Shown: piece after piece, positions 33,033 through 45,436 of the stretch | How positions within the stretch are numbered: the stretch's first letter is position 1 | How the letters are laid out: each line of letters opens with the position of its first letter | Source of the DNA: Camillea tinctor | Lineage: Eukaryota > Ascomycota > Sordariomycetes > Xylariales > Xylariaceae | Length of the DNA stretch: 64,000 nucleotides | Direction: 5' to 3' | Assembly: GCA_022578605.1 (NCBI GenBank) | Contig: MU394058.1 | Coordinates: forward strand, 62,001 to 126,000 | Translations under genes and position numbers: made by a program | The notes under the pieces: generated by a model | Told to the model about the DNA's origin: nothing | The model's database searches: none | The model's input: the letters and a program-made list of their open reading frames with translations, nothing else

Positions 33033-34227
33033 GAGCTGCCAACTCGAATAGGGATCTCGTAATCACAATCCTTCGAGCACTTGTTGGGCATCAACGAGGC
33101 TTATGGTCTCCGGGCAAATCAGAACTCCGGCAGGGCTCTTCTTAGCCCCCGGGAGACCCAGGAATATCACATGAGGCTAACTCTATGCTCTCCAGTACGC
33201 TGCGGCTCGATACTACCGGTTGGCTGAGGATAACGGCAACAAGATACTCGGAAATACCTGGTAAGTAGCGAGCGGGTCCTCCTTTGTGGTTTCTATCTGT
33301 TACGGAAAATTCCCACCCTCCTCCCACCCCTTTTACGTTTTGTGGTATTTTTCCTTTTTCCACCACCGTTTTGTTTTGCTAGGGTTACTTCTCCCGTGCG
33401 TCTAGATGGCGCACCTGCAACGCAAGGACCATCTATCGAGTCGCCGCAGCGGCAGACCCATGCGATCAGTGGTCCATAGGCTATCGCTGCGTTCGGATTA
33501 CTCCCTCCTCCCCTCTCCCCCCTCTGGGTCTTCTCTGGGACCTATCCGCTTAATTATTGGGGGAGACGAGTGAACAAAAAATAGGTCCCTTTCTTCGCAT
33601 TGGCTCACCAGTGGAGAAAAAAACGGGAAGGCCAAGCGGCTGCAGATACGGGGGGGGATCTTTTTTTCCTCCTCTGGCTTCGAGCACCGCAAACATGAAC
33701 TGGCCAATCATGATCCCTTCTCACACCGAAAAAAAATGTTCAGATCGATGCGGTTGTTGTTGTCGCTACTCAAGTCCATCTTTTGCGCCCCATTGCCCTA
33801 TGAGCGTCTGCGGCGCTCTTGACACTATGCCATGCCGTCGGGTTGCTTTGCCAGCTTCTGCTTGTCGCAAGTGTGGTGGTCCCAACTGTCATGTCTAGTG
33901 TCTCGAGTTTACTGCTTCTGCTCTCTCACTCACTCTCCCTTGAACAAATCTATCCTTCCATTGCAATTGTGCCCGAAACCACTTTACTCTCTCCTCTCAC
34001 AGACCTATCGCGCTTGATCTTTTTTTTTTCCCTTGCTGTCTTTTTTTTCTGTCTCCTCTCAACCTTAGCTTGCCTTAATTGCTTTATTATTACCTGCTGT
34101 CTTTTCTTTGTTTTGCTTTTTCTTTTCCTATTTCAATCTCCTGCTGCGTTTCACTCACATAATGCGGTTGCAATGCAGGATATGGAAGGACAAGTACAAT
34201 CCTACCTCGAACAAGAAGAAGAAATAG
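30614..34227 (+). CDS. Nif1/Dsf2-like Sel1-repeat protein with unusually long introns
   Basis: Six exons (30614-31365, 31785-31998, 32434-32467, 32614-32672, 33196-33260, 34179-34227) encode 390 residues. Introns are 419, 435, 146, 523 and 918 bp, several with visible CTAAC-like branch sites. The start MGIRDLVKKKE and a Ser/Arg/Pro-rich disordered region (to ~205) precede Sel1-like helical repeats (~210-375) with signatures such as ALRHGWGCEPDPERAVTYL, ELANCFRNGWGI and CYLEGFGCKKD. The last exon adds WIWKDKYNPTSN and four lysines. This layout matches the fungal family around fission-yeast Nif1, a mitotic inhibitor linked to the Nim1/Cdr1 kinase, and budding-yeast Dsf2. The function here is inferred from family. 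Small exons 3-6 were placed by phase and repeat continuity; the distant last exon is the least certain. Confidence 0.8.
32985..33032 (+). repeat. A-run plus (GA)n microsatellite within intron 4 of the Nif1-like gene
   Basis: About 13 A residues are followed by ~17 GA units. Upstream in the same intron (32868-32950) is a TG/TGTA-rich tract, and another lies in intron 2 (32220-32256). These repeats account for part of the intron length. Confidence 0.85.
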
Positions 34228-37200
34228 GTCGACAGCTCCAATTGGTGAGATGAGCTATCCCCCTCCCTACGTCTTCGCCCTTCGAGTCCAATAAGACCGG
34301 TCTTGAGAGAAAGGAGACAAGAGGAGCCGAGGATAAGGTACGACCGTGCCTCCTACACTACGTCGTCGTCTGGATAGGGACCGAATGAGGGGCGTGCGAG
34401 AAAAAAAAAGTTGTATATTCTACCAATGCCAAAGAGATACATAGATTATTCCGCCACCGACAACTCGAAGCCGCTTCAACCTACACGGGTTTCTGATACA
34501 CTACTAACTTCTATCTCCTCCATTAATGGGAATTGGGAAGAAAGAGCGAAGTGAACGGGGAAGGGGGGAGCAATTGGGCATCTTCGTCTTTGGGCAAAAG
34601 GAGAGTGAAGGGGTCATGTGCGCGCGGGTGAGTGAGTTGATTGTAGTGGTCTTTTTTAGTTTTAGGATAATATGCATAATATACACACTACTGCAAAAGC
34701 AGAAGTTTTTTTTCTGCTTTCTTTCATGTCGTTAAACTAGAGGAATAAACGCAAGAAGCGAGAAGCAGGAAGCAAAAAGCACATCCAACATAACGACAAC
34801 TACTACTAACAATCTCCCACGTTTTTTTCTGCTTCATCTCTCCCTCTTTCTTTACACTTCTTCCCCAACAGGGTCTCCTTCGCAGAAAAAGGGACCATCA
34901 TGTAAGTACGATGATGACAATGGTGGAGGAACGATGACGGAGGCAAATATGATCGATTGAAGCCAAGACAGATTTCGTTTTTATTTTTATTTTTATCTTT
35001 AAACCTTCTTTGACCCTTTAGCCATCCAAACACCGCCAATTCAACACACCTGCTTTTGTTGACTTACATACGATATACACATATAACACACATCCTACCT
35101 AAACTTAGATTTATGGGGAGGAGAATGATGAGAGGGTCAGGGTAGAGAGACAAAAAGACATGTTGTACAACATCACATCACCTCTTGCATGACATATAGC
35201 GTATGTATGTGTGCCCTTGTGGGGAGGGAGGGGTTTAGAGGGGGGAAGAAGCGAGAGTGAAGAAGAATGTCCGGAATTGATGGGGAGAATTATCAGCTAA
35301 CAAGCTACCCTTGATTCAAGATGTGAGAAAGCAGGGGGGGGAGAGCTGCTGGCAACAACGAGGAAAGGTAGGGGAGGGAGCAAGAGCTTGGGAAGATTTG
35401 CTGAGCTCTCCCTTCCCCCCTTTCCTCTGTGTGCATGTATCTCTTCACGTACCTTACCTACTTACCTGCCTACCTATCTACCTACCCACGAAGCCTAGCA
35501 AGGGATTAGTTCATTCCCGCTATATCATGGGTGGTATTGCATTTTTCCTAGACAGAACTATGCCACATCCAGATCGACAAAAGGTGACCATGAGGGGGGG
35601 ATCTCGACCAGTAGTGTATGAGATCACTTTGACACCACAGGATAGAAACACTATAGAGTAGACCGGACTCTCAGAGACGAAGAAACATACGGCCACAGTC
35701 ACACCTACGAGCTTTCTTTGGAGGAAAATAGTAGAAATCGCCATCGTATCACACCAGATAGGTAGACAGTTGACTTATGCCTGTTGCTTGCTTGCTTTCT
35801 TCCCCCTTTGTCCACCTACCTGCCTTGCCTCTTTCTGTCTTCCGCCACCTTTGTGCGGAGTTGTTCAACTCGAGGTCAAGACTCTTCTTGAGATTATCTC
35901 CTTCTCTCCTGTTCTCCTATCGTCTCACGAAAGGACTTTTTTCTTTTTTCTTTTTTTTGCCGCCGTCCGCTCATTCGCTCGCCCATTCGCTCGCTTGTTC
36001 ATCGTCTCTCGTTCGTTCCCAAAGGCAATGTCTTTCGTCAATCGGGCAAACCTAAAGGCTACGGCGCTCTTTTTCTCATCTATGGGGTTTATTCGCAAAA
36101 GCCGCGCGACCTGAGCGTAAAACCAAAAATGATAATACAAAGGGAAGAAAAAAAAAGAACTAAATTTTCCGAGTTTCTGTGATTGGGCACGCCCAGATCG
36201 GAGGTTGGGCTTGGATTGTCTGCAATGGGTTCTGGTTCTGATGCTTACTTACATAGATCTAGTTTCGTATCTCTTCCACTCACTCGCATTTCCTTTTGCT
36301 TTTTTCCCTTTCCCTAACCCTTTCTTTTTTTATCCTCTGACATGCACCTCACCCGATTCTCTCAGGTACGGTATCTGAGACTGATCTCTTTTGCTATCTG
36401 ATAAGTCATTGCGGCCGGGGGTGGGTAGAGGTGTATAGGACAGATCTTAGTTTCAAGCTGTTAAGCAAAAGGACGCAGGCAAAAAATAGACTTATGCAGA
36501 AGCAGTTTCGAAACCTGAACCGCAAGTGCGAGTATTCTGGAACTCCCAATGCGGAGGGAGAGCGTGTTTCGAATTACCTGCCCTGCGTCGCTTGGCTGGG
36601 CTGGCCTACATGTTACAGCTTCTGCTTTGCTTGCGTGTCTGAATGCTAGAGCCAAAAAGGGGGGGAGGGGGAGAAAAGGGAAAGGGGTCAAGCAGGCGGG
36701 AAGAGGTGGTGTGGAGAAAAAAGGGGTAGCGGAGAGGGGCAGAAAGGGGGAAAAGAGGTGATCGTGATGGTGTCGTGGTCGCTGGATACGTAGGTACGCG
36801 TGCGGCTGAGAGGGCATACCCATAGCCACGGGACTCGACTATACCTATGCCTGAGTAGATAATAGATTAGATATAGATTACTGAGTATGAGACGTGGGCT
36901 CATCATCGTGTGCTAGGGATGCGGGATCGCGTCAGACTCTCTCGATCGGGCACTGCTCGTGTAGCCATATGGTCGCCCACCAGCTCGTCCATTAGCTAAT
37001 CCTTTGGAAGAGTCCGAGTCTCGCTGAGATGTCATCGCGATCACCTATGTCATTGTTCTCATCGAGAGCGCTACGCATTGCACACCGATTGCTCCGAGGT
37101 CTTGAGTATCACGGTCTTCCAAACCACAGCAGTCCCGGCATTGATTCCACGATACCCACACAGCATATAATGCAAATTCCCATACATAACTCGTCAAAAA

Positions 37201-38500
37201 TGAGATTCATGGACGGGGCGTTAGTGGCTCCCTATCACAAGGGAGTCAGCGGAGACCGGTCTTTCCAGAAGGATAGCAACACTAGGTGATTGGAAGACCA
37301 TGCTCCCGTCTTATTATCTATCTTGCGATAAGACCAGACCAGATCGATGAATAGAGGTTACGGTTACTACTGTTACTGCGACCTCAGGTAGGCAGGATCC
37401 ATGCCGGCACTTGGGGTAAATATGAGTATATGCACGGGGTGGAGGGAGGGATTGGCTATCCTAAAGTATCCTGCTTAGGGTGATAAGTAGATCATGCGCA
37501 GTGCTACATAATCTCTCTAGATTCTGGAACTGTAGAAGCCCGTCTTGGTGTAAGAAGGTCATCGAGATAGGCCTTGGGGGCCTTGGGGGCCTTAGCTGCC
37601 TCCGTTACACTTGCTGTGCCTACCCATATGTATGCGCGAGAAAGAAAGCACCTACCGGTAGCCAGCCAGCCTCGTGAGAGGAGAGGAGAGGAGCGAGTGT
37701 GAACAAACGTGCACATATTTCCAATCATAGGTTTATTCTCCGTACCCCGTCTCCCCGTCTCCCCGTCTCCCCGAGCTATTCATTTTCATGGATGCCATAG
37801 TTGTTGTCACTTTGAGGGCTACGCCGGGCGCACCGCACTAAGGAGCTGGGTATCATCGTAGCATATACTCAATGGGCATGAAGGATTTTAGTTCAGGCTC
37901 TGCGACAGCCCTATGTTATATATCAAATTCCCACATGTGATAGATCGAACCGTATAGAACGTCTTATAAGCCACTCACCGTGCGTCAGGGGTCGGAGTCA
38001 AGGTAAACAGGGGGAAGGGGGAAGTAAAAACCATATGATACTATGAGCTAGGGAGCTCTGGGAGAAGAGTACTGGGGTGAGGATACGCCCGAGATCCCCT
38101 TTGCGGAATTGGGTAGGTGAGGCAACTGTAGCTTTCCGAAGAAGGTAAGAATAAAGTAAGCTTTAGGTCTGACAGGCAGAAAAAGAAGCAGACTCCGCCT
38201 TGAGGGGGGGGGCGGGTTACACTACGGCCGAGGATGCACGATGCGGAGGCGTCGGATATCACGACGATTGCTTTACTGTAGGTACCTAGGCTACGCAGCG
38301 ATCTCCCCAGACATATCCGCGCATAAACATGAATCGACACATATAGTGAATAGTATGCCAAAGTTAGTGTGAGCTTGGCTACCACGAACACATAGGACAG
38401 CCAGCCCCTTAGACCGACTATGAAGGGGGTGTATACAATTATTTTGCGAGGCTTAAACTTACTAGCTAAACGGACTCTTTTCATGCCGTGCTATGCTTCT
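34228..38500. other. Gene-poor region, left half: low-complexity, no gene recognised
   Basis: No ORF with family resemblance or gene-like exon structure was found on either strand. The stretch is rich in purine-only and pyrimidine-only blocks (34570-34600, 35220-35270, 35940-36030, 36655-36760). It also has ACCTACCTACC-type repeats (35450-35490) and an 8-bp tandem repeat at 37745-37772. Some of it may be a long 3' region of the Nif1-like gene or an unannotated noncoding transcript; nothing in the sequence decides this. Confidence 0.5.
37745..37772 (+). repeat. CCCCGTCT octamer tandem repeat (3.5 copies)
   Basis: Three and a half perfect copies of an 8-bp unit stand in otherwise unique intergenic DNA. 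Confidence 0.85.
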
Positions 38501-41500
38501 CGTTCACTATACTTTATTATAATTTTTGTCTATCACGTCCAGGTACTTGGCAGTTGGAGAACAGTCTAGGCTTAGGTATGAATAATATGACCTCAGCCTA
38601 CATGTCCATTCATCTTTATTTCATACATCGTCACAAACATTACATGAACACATGATCTCAGTCAAATATCACTCATGCACACACGCTCACACACATACAC
38701 CTCATGAACCGTAAGATGTAGGTTACTACGCGGGGGGATAAGAGTAAAGGAGGGAGTGAGAAAACGGAGGAAAAGCAAGAGGAGGGAATCTATGGTGAGA
38801 TAGGTATCCAGGCAAGGTACTTACCCCAGAAATTCCCTCCTGTCGGCTGCTGCAAGATAGAGGTTAGCCACTGCAAGCCGAGAAGCAATCAGTAGGCAAG
38901 GCAGACAGACAATCCGGAGCTTCTAACCGCGATCTCTGATTCTGGAAGACTATGCAGAAGCTGTGCCACATATTGGTACCGGTGAACAGGTTCACACAAC
39001 GCTTCTTCTTCTCATTACTGGCTTCGTGTCTGCGCCTCACCCCTTCCCCCCCCTTAATACACTTCTATCTCCCGAGGCTGGTGATACACCTATCTCTTCA
39101 TATGTGCCAAAGGAATATCGGGGAGGGAAAAGGACCTGAAGAAGAGATTGAAATGAGCAGAGAAAGCAAGGGGGGAAGAGCGGTTCGTTAACTGCCACTG
39201 GACGGAATGTATGTAAGAATTAGTTATTGGCTTGGCCTGCAGGACTCAAAGGGGACGACCGGCCTGCCAGCCGGCCTGTTTGGCACAGCCGACAACTCAT
39301 TATCTCTCTCTCTCCCTGTCTCTCCCCACCGCTACGCCGGTATTCGTCTGGATTAACTATTTACCTCGGGCACTAAGACTAAAGATGAGTTGGTGACTTG
39401 GTGTTGGGCTTAGATAGGTCTCCATCACACCGATCTACCAGTGGGTAGCGGTGGTAAGGGAAGGGGGATGAAGAGGCCCCGGGGAAGGGAAGGCTTAACA
39501 GAATTCACCTAAGGGTTTAAAGATAGCTACTCGTTTGTCCGCATGCCCGGTTGCTGTGTGCCCTCATACTTGTCAGGAGACATGGCTAATCAGATAAACC
39601 TTGTTATTGGGAATGAGGGAAGATGTACCCGCTTTATCCAGTTGTCTAGTCCTCTTTTCCAGGGGACCTGACATCATGTATAGACCTATTTTCTACGTGG
39701 CCGCCTAAAGGGACGCACGTCCGCCCAGTTCGCAGAATGCCGGGAATACGTAAGGCACAAGACATACATACGTACATACGTACATACATGCACATACTTC
39801 CTACATACGCACATAGGAGGCATAACCTAAGCAGGTACCTACATAGTTCCCGATGGACCAGACGGGCGGATGACGATGACGAGACTAATGTCAATGGAGA
39901 AAGGAATGAATATATCTCAGCCTTCATTCGTAGAATGTTAGGCTAGGAAGAATGACCCCATTGTTCTTGATTACCAGAGCTCGTCATCTAATCGACAAGC
40001 CAGCCAGCAAATCCCCAGGAAAGCACTGAAGGATCAATCAGGTCAGGCTTGCGGGGAGAGAGGGGGGGGGGGGGGCTTAGATACTACATCGTATCCGGAT
40101 TTCCCACTTAGACGGTCATCTTGAAATTCAGGTTATTGGGTATTGGTCACCCTTTCCGGACCTTGTCTGGTGAAACAAGAAGTGGTGTGTAATACGCATG
40201 TATATGTGGACGTATGTGTGTGTGTGTAAGTAAGTAGGTAGGTGTATGAAAAGTGTGTGTATGTATGTGCATGTGGTTCGGGTGGGTGGGGGAAGAAAAA
40301 AGACAATAGGGAATGGGGAAAAAAAAAGGGGGGGGGGATGTGTGGACGTGTGAGTTATGAGCCTGATGAGCTGGGCGTGGGGGAGGGGGAGGGGAGCGGG
40401 GGGGCAGAAAAGAAAAGAAAAAAAAGAAAGCAAGTATGTAGAAAGAAATGAGGGAGAACAACAACTGCATACTTTTTCATGTACTTACTTCATGTATGTC
40501 ATATCCGGGCCGGGATCACTAGGGGATGAACTATCGAGTCCTATAGGTAGCTTGTAAGTTACTAGGTCTAGTTATTGGCTATAGGAATAGTCATAGTTAA
40601 GTGTCACTGCAAGATGAAAAGAGAAAAGGAGAAAAAGACTGAGAGAATAGAGGGGGAGGGGAACTAACTGATGGGTTCAGCTGGCCTGCGCGACAACTCA
40701 GACGAACCGCTCAGTTTTAGTTCAAACGTCTCTAGACTCAAGCAAGTTCTCCACTACATATGTATGAAGTATACATACCAGACTAACTACATAGACTGAC
40801 AGAATTGGTCAATTCTATACAACTCGGTTTTATAGGCTGCTTTAGCTAAGCGACTGTCTAAATTAAGCCATGTGTGTCTCTCCCATCTGTGCTCATTCGA
40901 CAACCTTCAAAATCTTCAGCTAGTTGATTAGTGAATTGATAGGTCAATATAGTTAAGTTCTGAGGAAAGGGGACAAAAGTGAAAGAGAATTAAGAAAAAG
41001 GCCCGCGTGTCTAAGACAGAGATCACTTATGTATGAGGTAGTGGTGGGTGTAAGAAGTCAGGGCCCGACTAAGTAGAGGGGGAGGGGAGAACACACCCTG
41101 CTTCTGCATGGGAGTGGAGGTGCGCAGGTCACGCACGCCATACATCATCGAGGATTTCTCTACCCTAGCCTGCTTCCCCCCCTTACCTGCCCAACTCACC
41201 TTGAGTCTGGGTAATCTCATTCGTGTAAGTGTTTGCGAATCGGCATCTTTTCTTTCAAAATTTACTTGCTCGCTAACAAACCCTCCTAACCCCCCCTAAC
41301 CCCCCTCTCATTCCATCCCTCCTCTACGGTGCGAGAGACAAGACAGGTGCCATCTTTCCCTCTCTCGTCTCCTCTTGGTAATTCCTGACTGACTCGATTT
41401 GGTTTCTTCGTGCCCAATCTTGCTATTTTGGTATTCCGAAACAGCGAGATCCGTGTTGAACTGCTCAATGGGAGGGAGGGATGATGTGGCTTTCTATCTT

Positions 41501-43597
41501 TTAGGATACACACACCATGGTATTTTTCGGGGGGCTTACTCCCTATGCAATTCTCTTTTGGGCATAGGTAAGATTGGCTTGGCTGCCGTTGTTGGTCCAT
41601 GATCTCGATAGATTACGGCGAAACGGGAGAAAGTGAGGTGAGATGAGATATCCTACCATAGAATACCTACTGTAATAAGACAAAAAAATGAGAGGAGATC
41701 GGGATGGGGATGGAGATGGGGACGGAGAATGAGGCAGATTAATCATTGTAGATACAACAGCTGACGCACTGTAAATGTGAGATCGCTCGCCCACTTGCAG
41801 CAACGTGATCGATAGACGTGGGGTACGGCTTGAGAGGATAGATTGGGGGATGGGATTGCTGGAGGGAAGCGATTCCTGGATCCTACTGATAGGAGGCAGC
41901 CCACCGCGCGGGACAGGACATATGTGTGCGTTGTATGCTGTCCTGGGGTGGTGTCCTGAGGTAAGGTATTCATGCATTCTTTGGTATCTTTGGTGAGCGT
42001 TCGGTTACACACGTAGTAAGAATGAGAAAAAGAGATCATGATTGAGGACTTGGGACTTGGAGTAACGATCTATTCGATGCTAATTTAGGCAAGTCTACGC
42101 AGGTCTTACGTACATAGCGTTCGCATATGTGTATGCATGAGAGGATCAAATAGCTTACTGATTAAGACATACACTTATTAGAATGCAACGGTTTTCGGGG
42201 GACAGAATAAGTTAGAACTAGAGACTTGAACTTTTTTTTGTTGTTTTTTTTATAGCTAATTTTGTCTGTTTACCGGCATGGTAGATGCTCGAATTGGTCG
42301 CTAGATAGAAAACTGAAAATGACTCAAGGAAATATTGTGTAGTGTAGACTGGTAAAGTGCAACCATCCATCCTGTCCCATATCTCAGCTGCTGGTAAGCT
42401 GGATTTTTGACTGTCGTTGGTGCTGTTGGTTTGTTTGTTGATCCGCTGAATCTTCATTCTCGAAAAAAAGTGATCCTACCCCTTTCAATGCTTCCATCCA
42501 CCTTATTCCATATTGCCACTGCTCCCGGGTTGACGAATATCCCACCCATGCTGCCATCCGCCCACCGATAGATAGTATGAAAGGAAAGACAAATGAGATA
42601 GATAACTAGGAAATAAACAACAAAAAGATACTTCGCTCCCATCTCTCATCAGCCCGTAACCTCGTCTCCCCTGAACCCTGACCTGAGGAGTGCAAGGACC
42701 CATCATGTCGTGAGACACATTATTCCAGTCGCATTATCCCAACCCGATGAACACCAACCCCCCACCTTTCCCGCTGTGCTATTCATAGAACAACTTCGTG
42801 CCATCTCTGGCCCTCAGTTGGAAACAAGAAGTAACTTCAGGAGAAAATAAAGAGGTCCAAGTAGGTATCCGTCGCTGGGTTGGGTTGATGAGTAGATATT
42901 CACATCCCTCTCCCGCCATGCAAGGATCTGCCTGCCCTAATTGTCCTCCTCTCCCAAAGAAGAAGACAGAAATGGAGAGAAAAGAGAGAAAACAGTTAAA
43001 AACCAGTTAACAAGATCGTTGTACAAGAAAACCTGCCGGGGCCCCTGGAACAGAACAGCCACCACCTTTGCCTCCCAATAACTCGTTCCCTTTCCCCGGC
43101 CCTCCCCAATACTTTTTCGCCAATGCAGGTCCCCAAACAAAATCGGACAAAACTGTGGATAGCCTGGATGATACCGATGTGATGTGACATTATCGGACAG
43201 ACCCGAGAGAAGTGAAGTTGTCGCCGCAAGAGGAAAGAAATCGAGAATGGATCCAAGGTAGAAAACACAAAATGCTGAAATAAAAATCTGAAAATCGCTT
43301 GCTATATCCCGAGACCGTAAACACAAGTATGGAAATAAATATCATGTAAGAAATATCCGCATGCGACGAAAAAAATAAGTGATTTGAAAATGTTTGCTTC
43401 GGTTGTGCGTGAGCAGTGCTGGATCTGTTTTTTTTTTCTGCGCGAGAGCGGCATCAAGTGTATGGACAGGAAGGTCAAAAAATAAGGGGCTTGGGGTAAA
43501 AACAATAATCCAAGAAAGCTGATCCAATTTAGCAGCAGAATAGTAATAAGTGTATCATTTTTTAAGGTCGTGATAGTCGTAAATTCATCGTGAATCA
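38501..43597. other. Gene-poor region, right half: microsatellites and G-runs, no gene recognised
   Basis: There is no credible gene. Visible elements are ACATACGTACATAC repeats (39760-39800), a run of 14 G at 40062-40075, a GTGTGTAT-type tract (40197-40275), a G-run cluster at 40373-40404 and CCCCCCTAACCCCCC-like sequence near 41285-41305. The final 500-600 bp before 43598 probably include the 3' UTR of the bZIP gene. Confidence 0.5.
40062..40075 (+). repeat. Run of 14 G residues
   Basis: An uninterrupted mononucleotide G tract follows GGGGAGAGA. It is intergenic and prone to length error in sequencing and replication. Confidence 0.85.
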
Positions 43598-45436
43598 TTA
43601 ACAAGCAGCTTCATTTCCCTGAGGCTGGCCATTATTAGCGCCGTTGCACTCCGCCACCATTTTGGCGAAGTTTCTGACAACGTCGCCAGGTATTTGATCC
43701 CACAGGAGAGATCTCGTATATACTTCAGCAGCCGATTGTTTCTCATTGCCGCCGCGCATGCTGCTAAGCGCCTCGGCGAGGTTTCGCCGACCTTGGCTCG
43801 TTGACCGGGGTGCTGGACTGCGGAGGAACTCCTGAGACGTGACACCATTGTACTGGGCCGGCGTGAGAGAGAAGACCTGCTGGGCAGTTTGCTCTTGGCT
43901 CGGCTGTGTCAGAGAGTCCGCAAGGTCTCCGAGCATCGAGGGCGCCACGTCGTCAACACCGGCGCTGGGCATCGGCATCGAGTCGGTCCAGCTAGTGCCG
44001 GAAGGCTGAGGAGCAGAGGCCACAGAGACCTCAGGGGCGTGAGTCACACCGGCATCCTTCAGGATGTTGTCGAGCAAAGTGGCCGATGCCTCTCGCACAT
44101 CCTCCGACACCCGCGGGATGGTCGGGGTCGAGCGGTTAGACAGCACAAAGGCGCCGACAAGGAAAAGCATGAAGAGGAGACCACCTTGGCTGGCGGGCTT
44201 GTCCGACTCGGAAGGCAGAGAGACCTCGGTCTTCTTGGCGGGCACGAGCTGAACTTCCTGCTTCACCTCCGTCTCCATCGGGTAGTCTCCCATGAAGCCC
44301 ATGTTGTCCCATGGCGCATCCATAGTAAGGCCCTCCATCTCATTGAAGCCGTTGGAGAAGCCAGCGTTGCTAGGCATGGCCGCGTTCTCAAGTCTCTGGA
44401 CGTGGTCGGTAAGAATGCTGACCTTCTTCCTCAAGTCTCCAGTCTCGATGGTGTGGTTTTCGATCAACTCTTCCTTTTCCATTCTCATGTTCTCGATATG
44501 GCTCTGGAAGAATTCCTTCTCACGCAAGAGCTGAGACATCTTCAGGTTCAGGTCAGCGATCTCCTCCTCCATCGAACTAATGAGCGCAGTGTACTGCTTC
44601 TTCTCGTCTTCCAGCCTCTCGGTGTGCAGCTTCTTCCTCTGTCGCGAGTCGAGTGCTGCTTGCCGATTGCGCAAAAGCCGCTTCTGCTGCTTGAGCTCCT
44701 TGATCTCCTGGTCATCGGTCGACTGCGAAATCAGCTGGTCGATGTTGCTCAGGTTGCGCTCGGCGGGGATGTCGAATCTGGCGTTCTTCTTGCGAATGCC
44801 ATCACCGCGACGAAGCTCGTTGTGCGATCGGATTTGGGGGCTGCTCGGCCGCATGCGCTTGGCAACAGGCTGACCCTTGAAATCTTGGTTCATCCAGTCC
44901 TTCTGTTCCGAAGAAGGTACAGAAGTGTTGCTGGGTCCGACAGTGGAGAAAAGCGGCACCTGGTTCCCTGTATTGCTGAAGGATGTCTGCATGTGCATGG
45001 ACCTCTGGAAGATGGATGCATTGCTGTCATAGCCGGTATCGAGACCGTCGTATTGCAGCGGGGTGCACGTGCCGGAGCCTTGGCCCATGGCCCATTGTTG
45101 GCTCTGAGAGGGGTAGGTGTGTTGTGACTGATCGGCGCGAAAGGGGTTGTTGTTCTGGGGCTCCAAGAAGGGGTTGTTTGATGGGAGAGACTGCATGTCT
45201 ACGGACTGCCAATCTTCCGTTTTCGGGGAGAATAGTGAGCCAGAAACGGCGAACGAGTCTCTACGGCTGTCGGCCATGGGTGGCGACATATCCAATCCCG
45301 AGTCAATGCCGCTCTGATCTAATATGTTGTCGTCTAGTATTCCGCTGTCTTCCTCCTCGAAGAACTTCTGTGCGTGTGTGTCGACGGTTAAAGGGTTAGG
45401 CCGATAGTAAGCCTGCATCTGAAATGTTGATACCAT
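43598..45436 (-). CDS. bZIP transcription factor with a predicted transmembrane segment
   Basis: A single exon of 612 residues. The N-terminal ~200 residues are Ser/Gln/Asn-rich and acidic, as in activation domains. The bZIP lies at ~245-330: basic region LLRNRQAALDSRQRKK with the N-x7-R signature, then a long leucine-rich coiled coil ending near SILTDHVQRLE. About 80 residues later a short hydrophobic stretch, GGLLFMLFLVGAFVL (~412-426), is flanked by polar sequence and followed by ~185 residues of Ser/Pro-rich tail. A bZIP followed by one membrane helix recalls ATF6/CREB3 or plant bZIP17/28, which are released from the ER by proteolysis. Whether this protein is membrane-held is inference; the helix is short. 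A second in-frame ATG at codon 7 is possible. The upstream DNA is gene-free for 5.5 kb, as often seen for regulators. Confidence 0.85.
   Translation of the reverse strand: MVSTFQMQAYYRPNPLTVDTHAQKFFEEEDSGILDDNILDQSGIDSGLDMSPPMADSRRDSFAVSGSLFSPKTEDWQSVDMQSLPSNNPFLEPQNNNPFRADQSQHTYPSQSQQWAMGQGSGTCTPLQYDGLDTGYDSNASIFQRSMHMQTSFSNTGNQVPLFSTVGPSNTSVPSSEQKDWMNQDFKGQPVAKRMRPSSPQIRSHNELRRGDGIRKKNARFDIPAERNLSNIDQLISQSTDDQEIKELKQQKRLLRNRQAALDSRQRKKLHTERLEDEKKQYTALISSMEEEIADLNLKMSQLLREKEFFQSHIENMRMEKEELIENHTIETGDLRKKVSILTDHVQRLENAAMPSNAGFSNGFNEMEGLTMDAPWDNMGFMGDYPMETEVKQEVQLVPAKKTEVSLPSESDKPASQGGLLFMLFLVGAFVLSNRSTPTIPRVSEDVREASATLLDNILKDAGVTHAPEVSVASAPQPSGTSWTDSMPMPSAGVDDVAPSMLGDLADSLTQPSQEQTAQQVFSLTPAQYNGVTSQEFLRSPAPRSTSQGRRNLAEALSSMRGGNEKQSAAEVYTRSLLWDQIPGDVVRNFAKMVAECNGANNGQPQGNEAAC

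Noticed and set aside
33261..34178. Possible separate gene or extra exons in the 918-bp Nif1-like intron
   Set aside because: Frames inside are Ser/Leu/Phe- or Cys-rich and lack Sel1 motifs; the exon at 34179 joins directly in the right phase to give a WIWKDKY continuation.
38041..38484. 147-residue minus-strand frame in the gene-poor region
   Set aside because: No recognisable domain, no codon-bias signature by eye, and no flanking exon signals; consistent with a chance ORF.
41280..41305. CCCCCCTAACCCCCC, possible interstitial telomere repeat
   Set aside because: Spacing is irregular with only two CTAA units, unlike regular CCCTAA arrays; more likely a C-rich tract.
43889..45127. 412-residue plus-strand frame opposite the bZIP gene
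   Set aside because: The minus-strand frame encodes a clear bZIP; the opposite frame starts without context and is Leu/Arg/His-rich, typical of a shadow.
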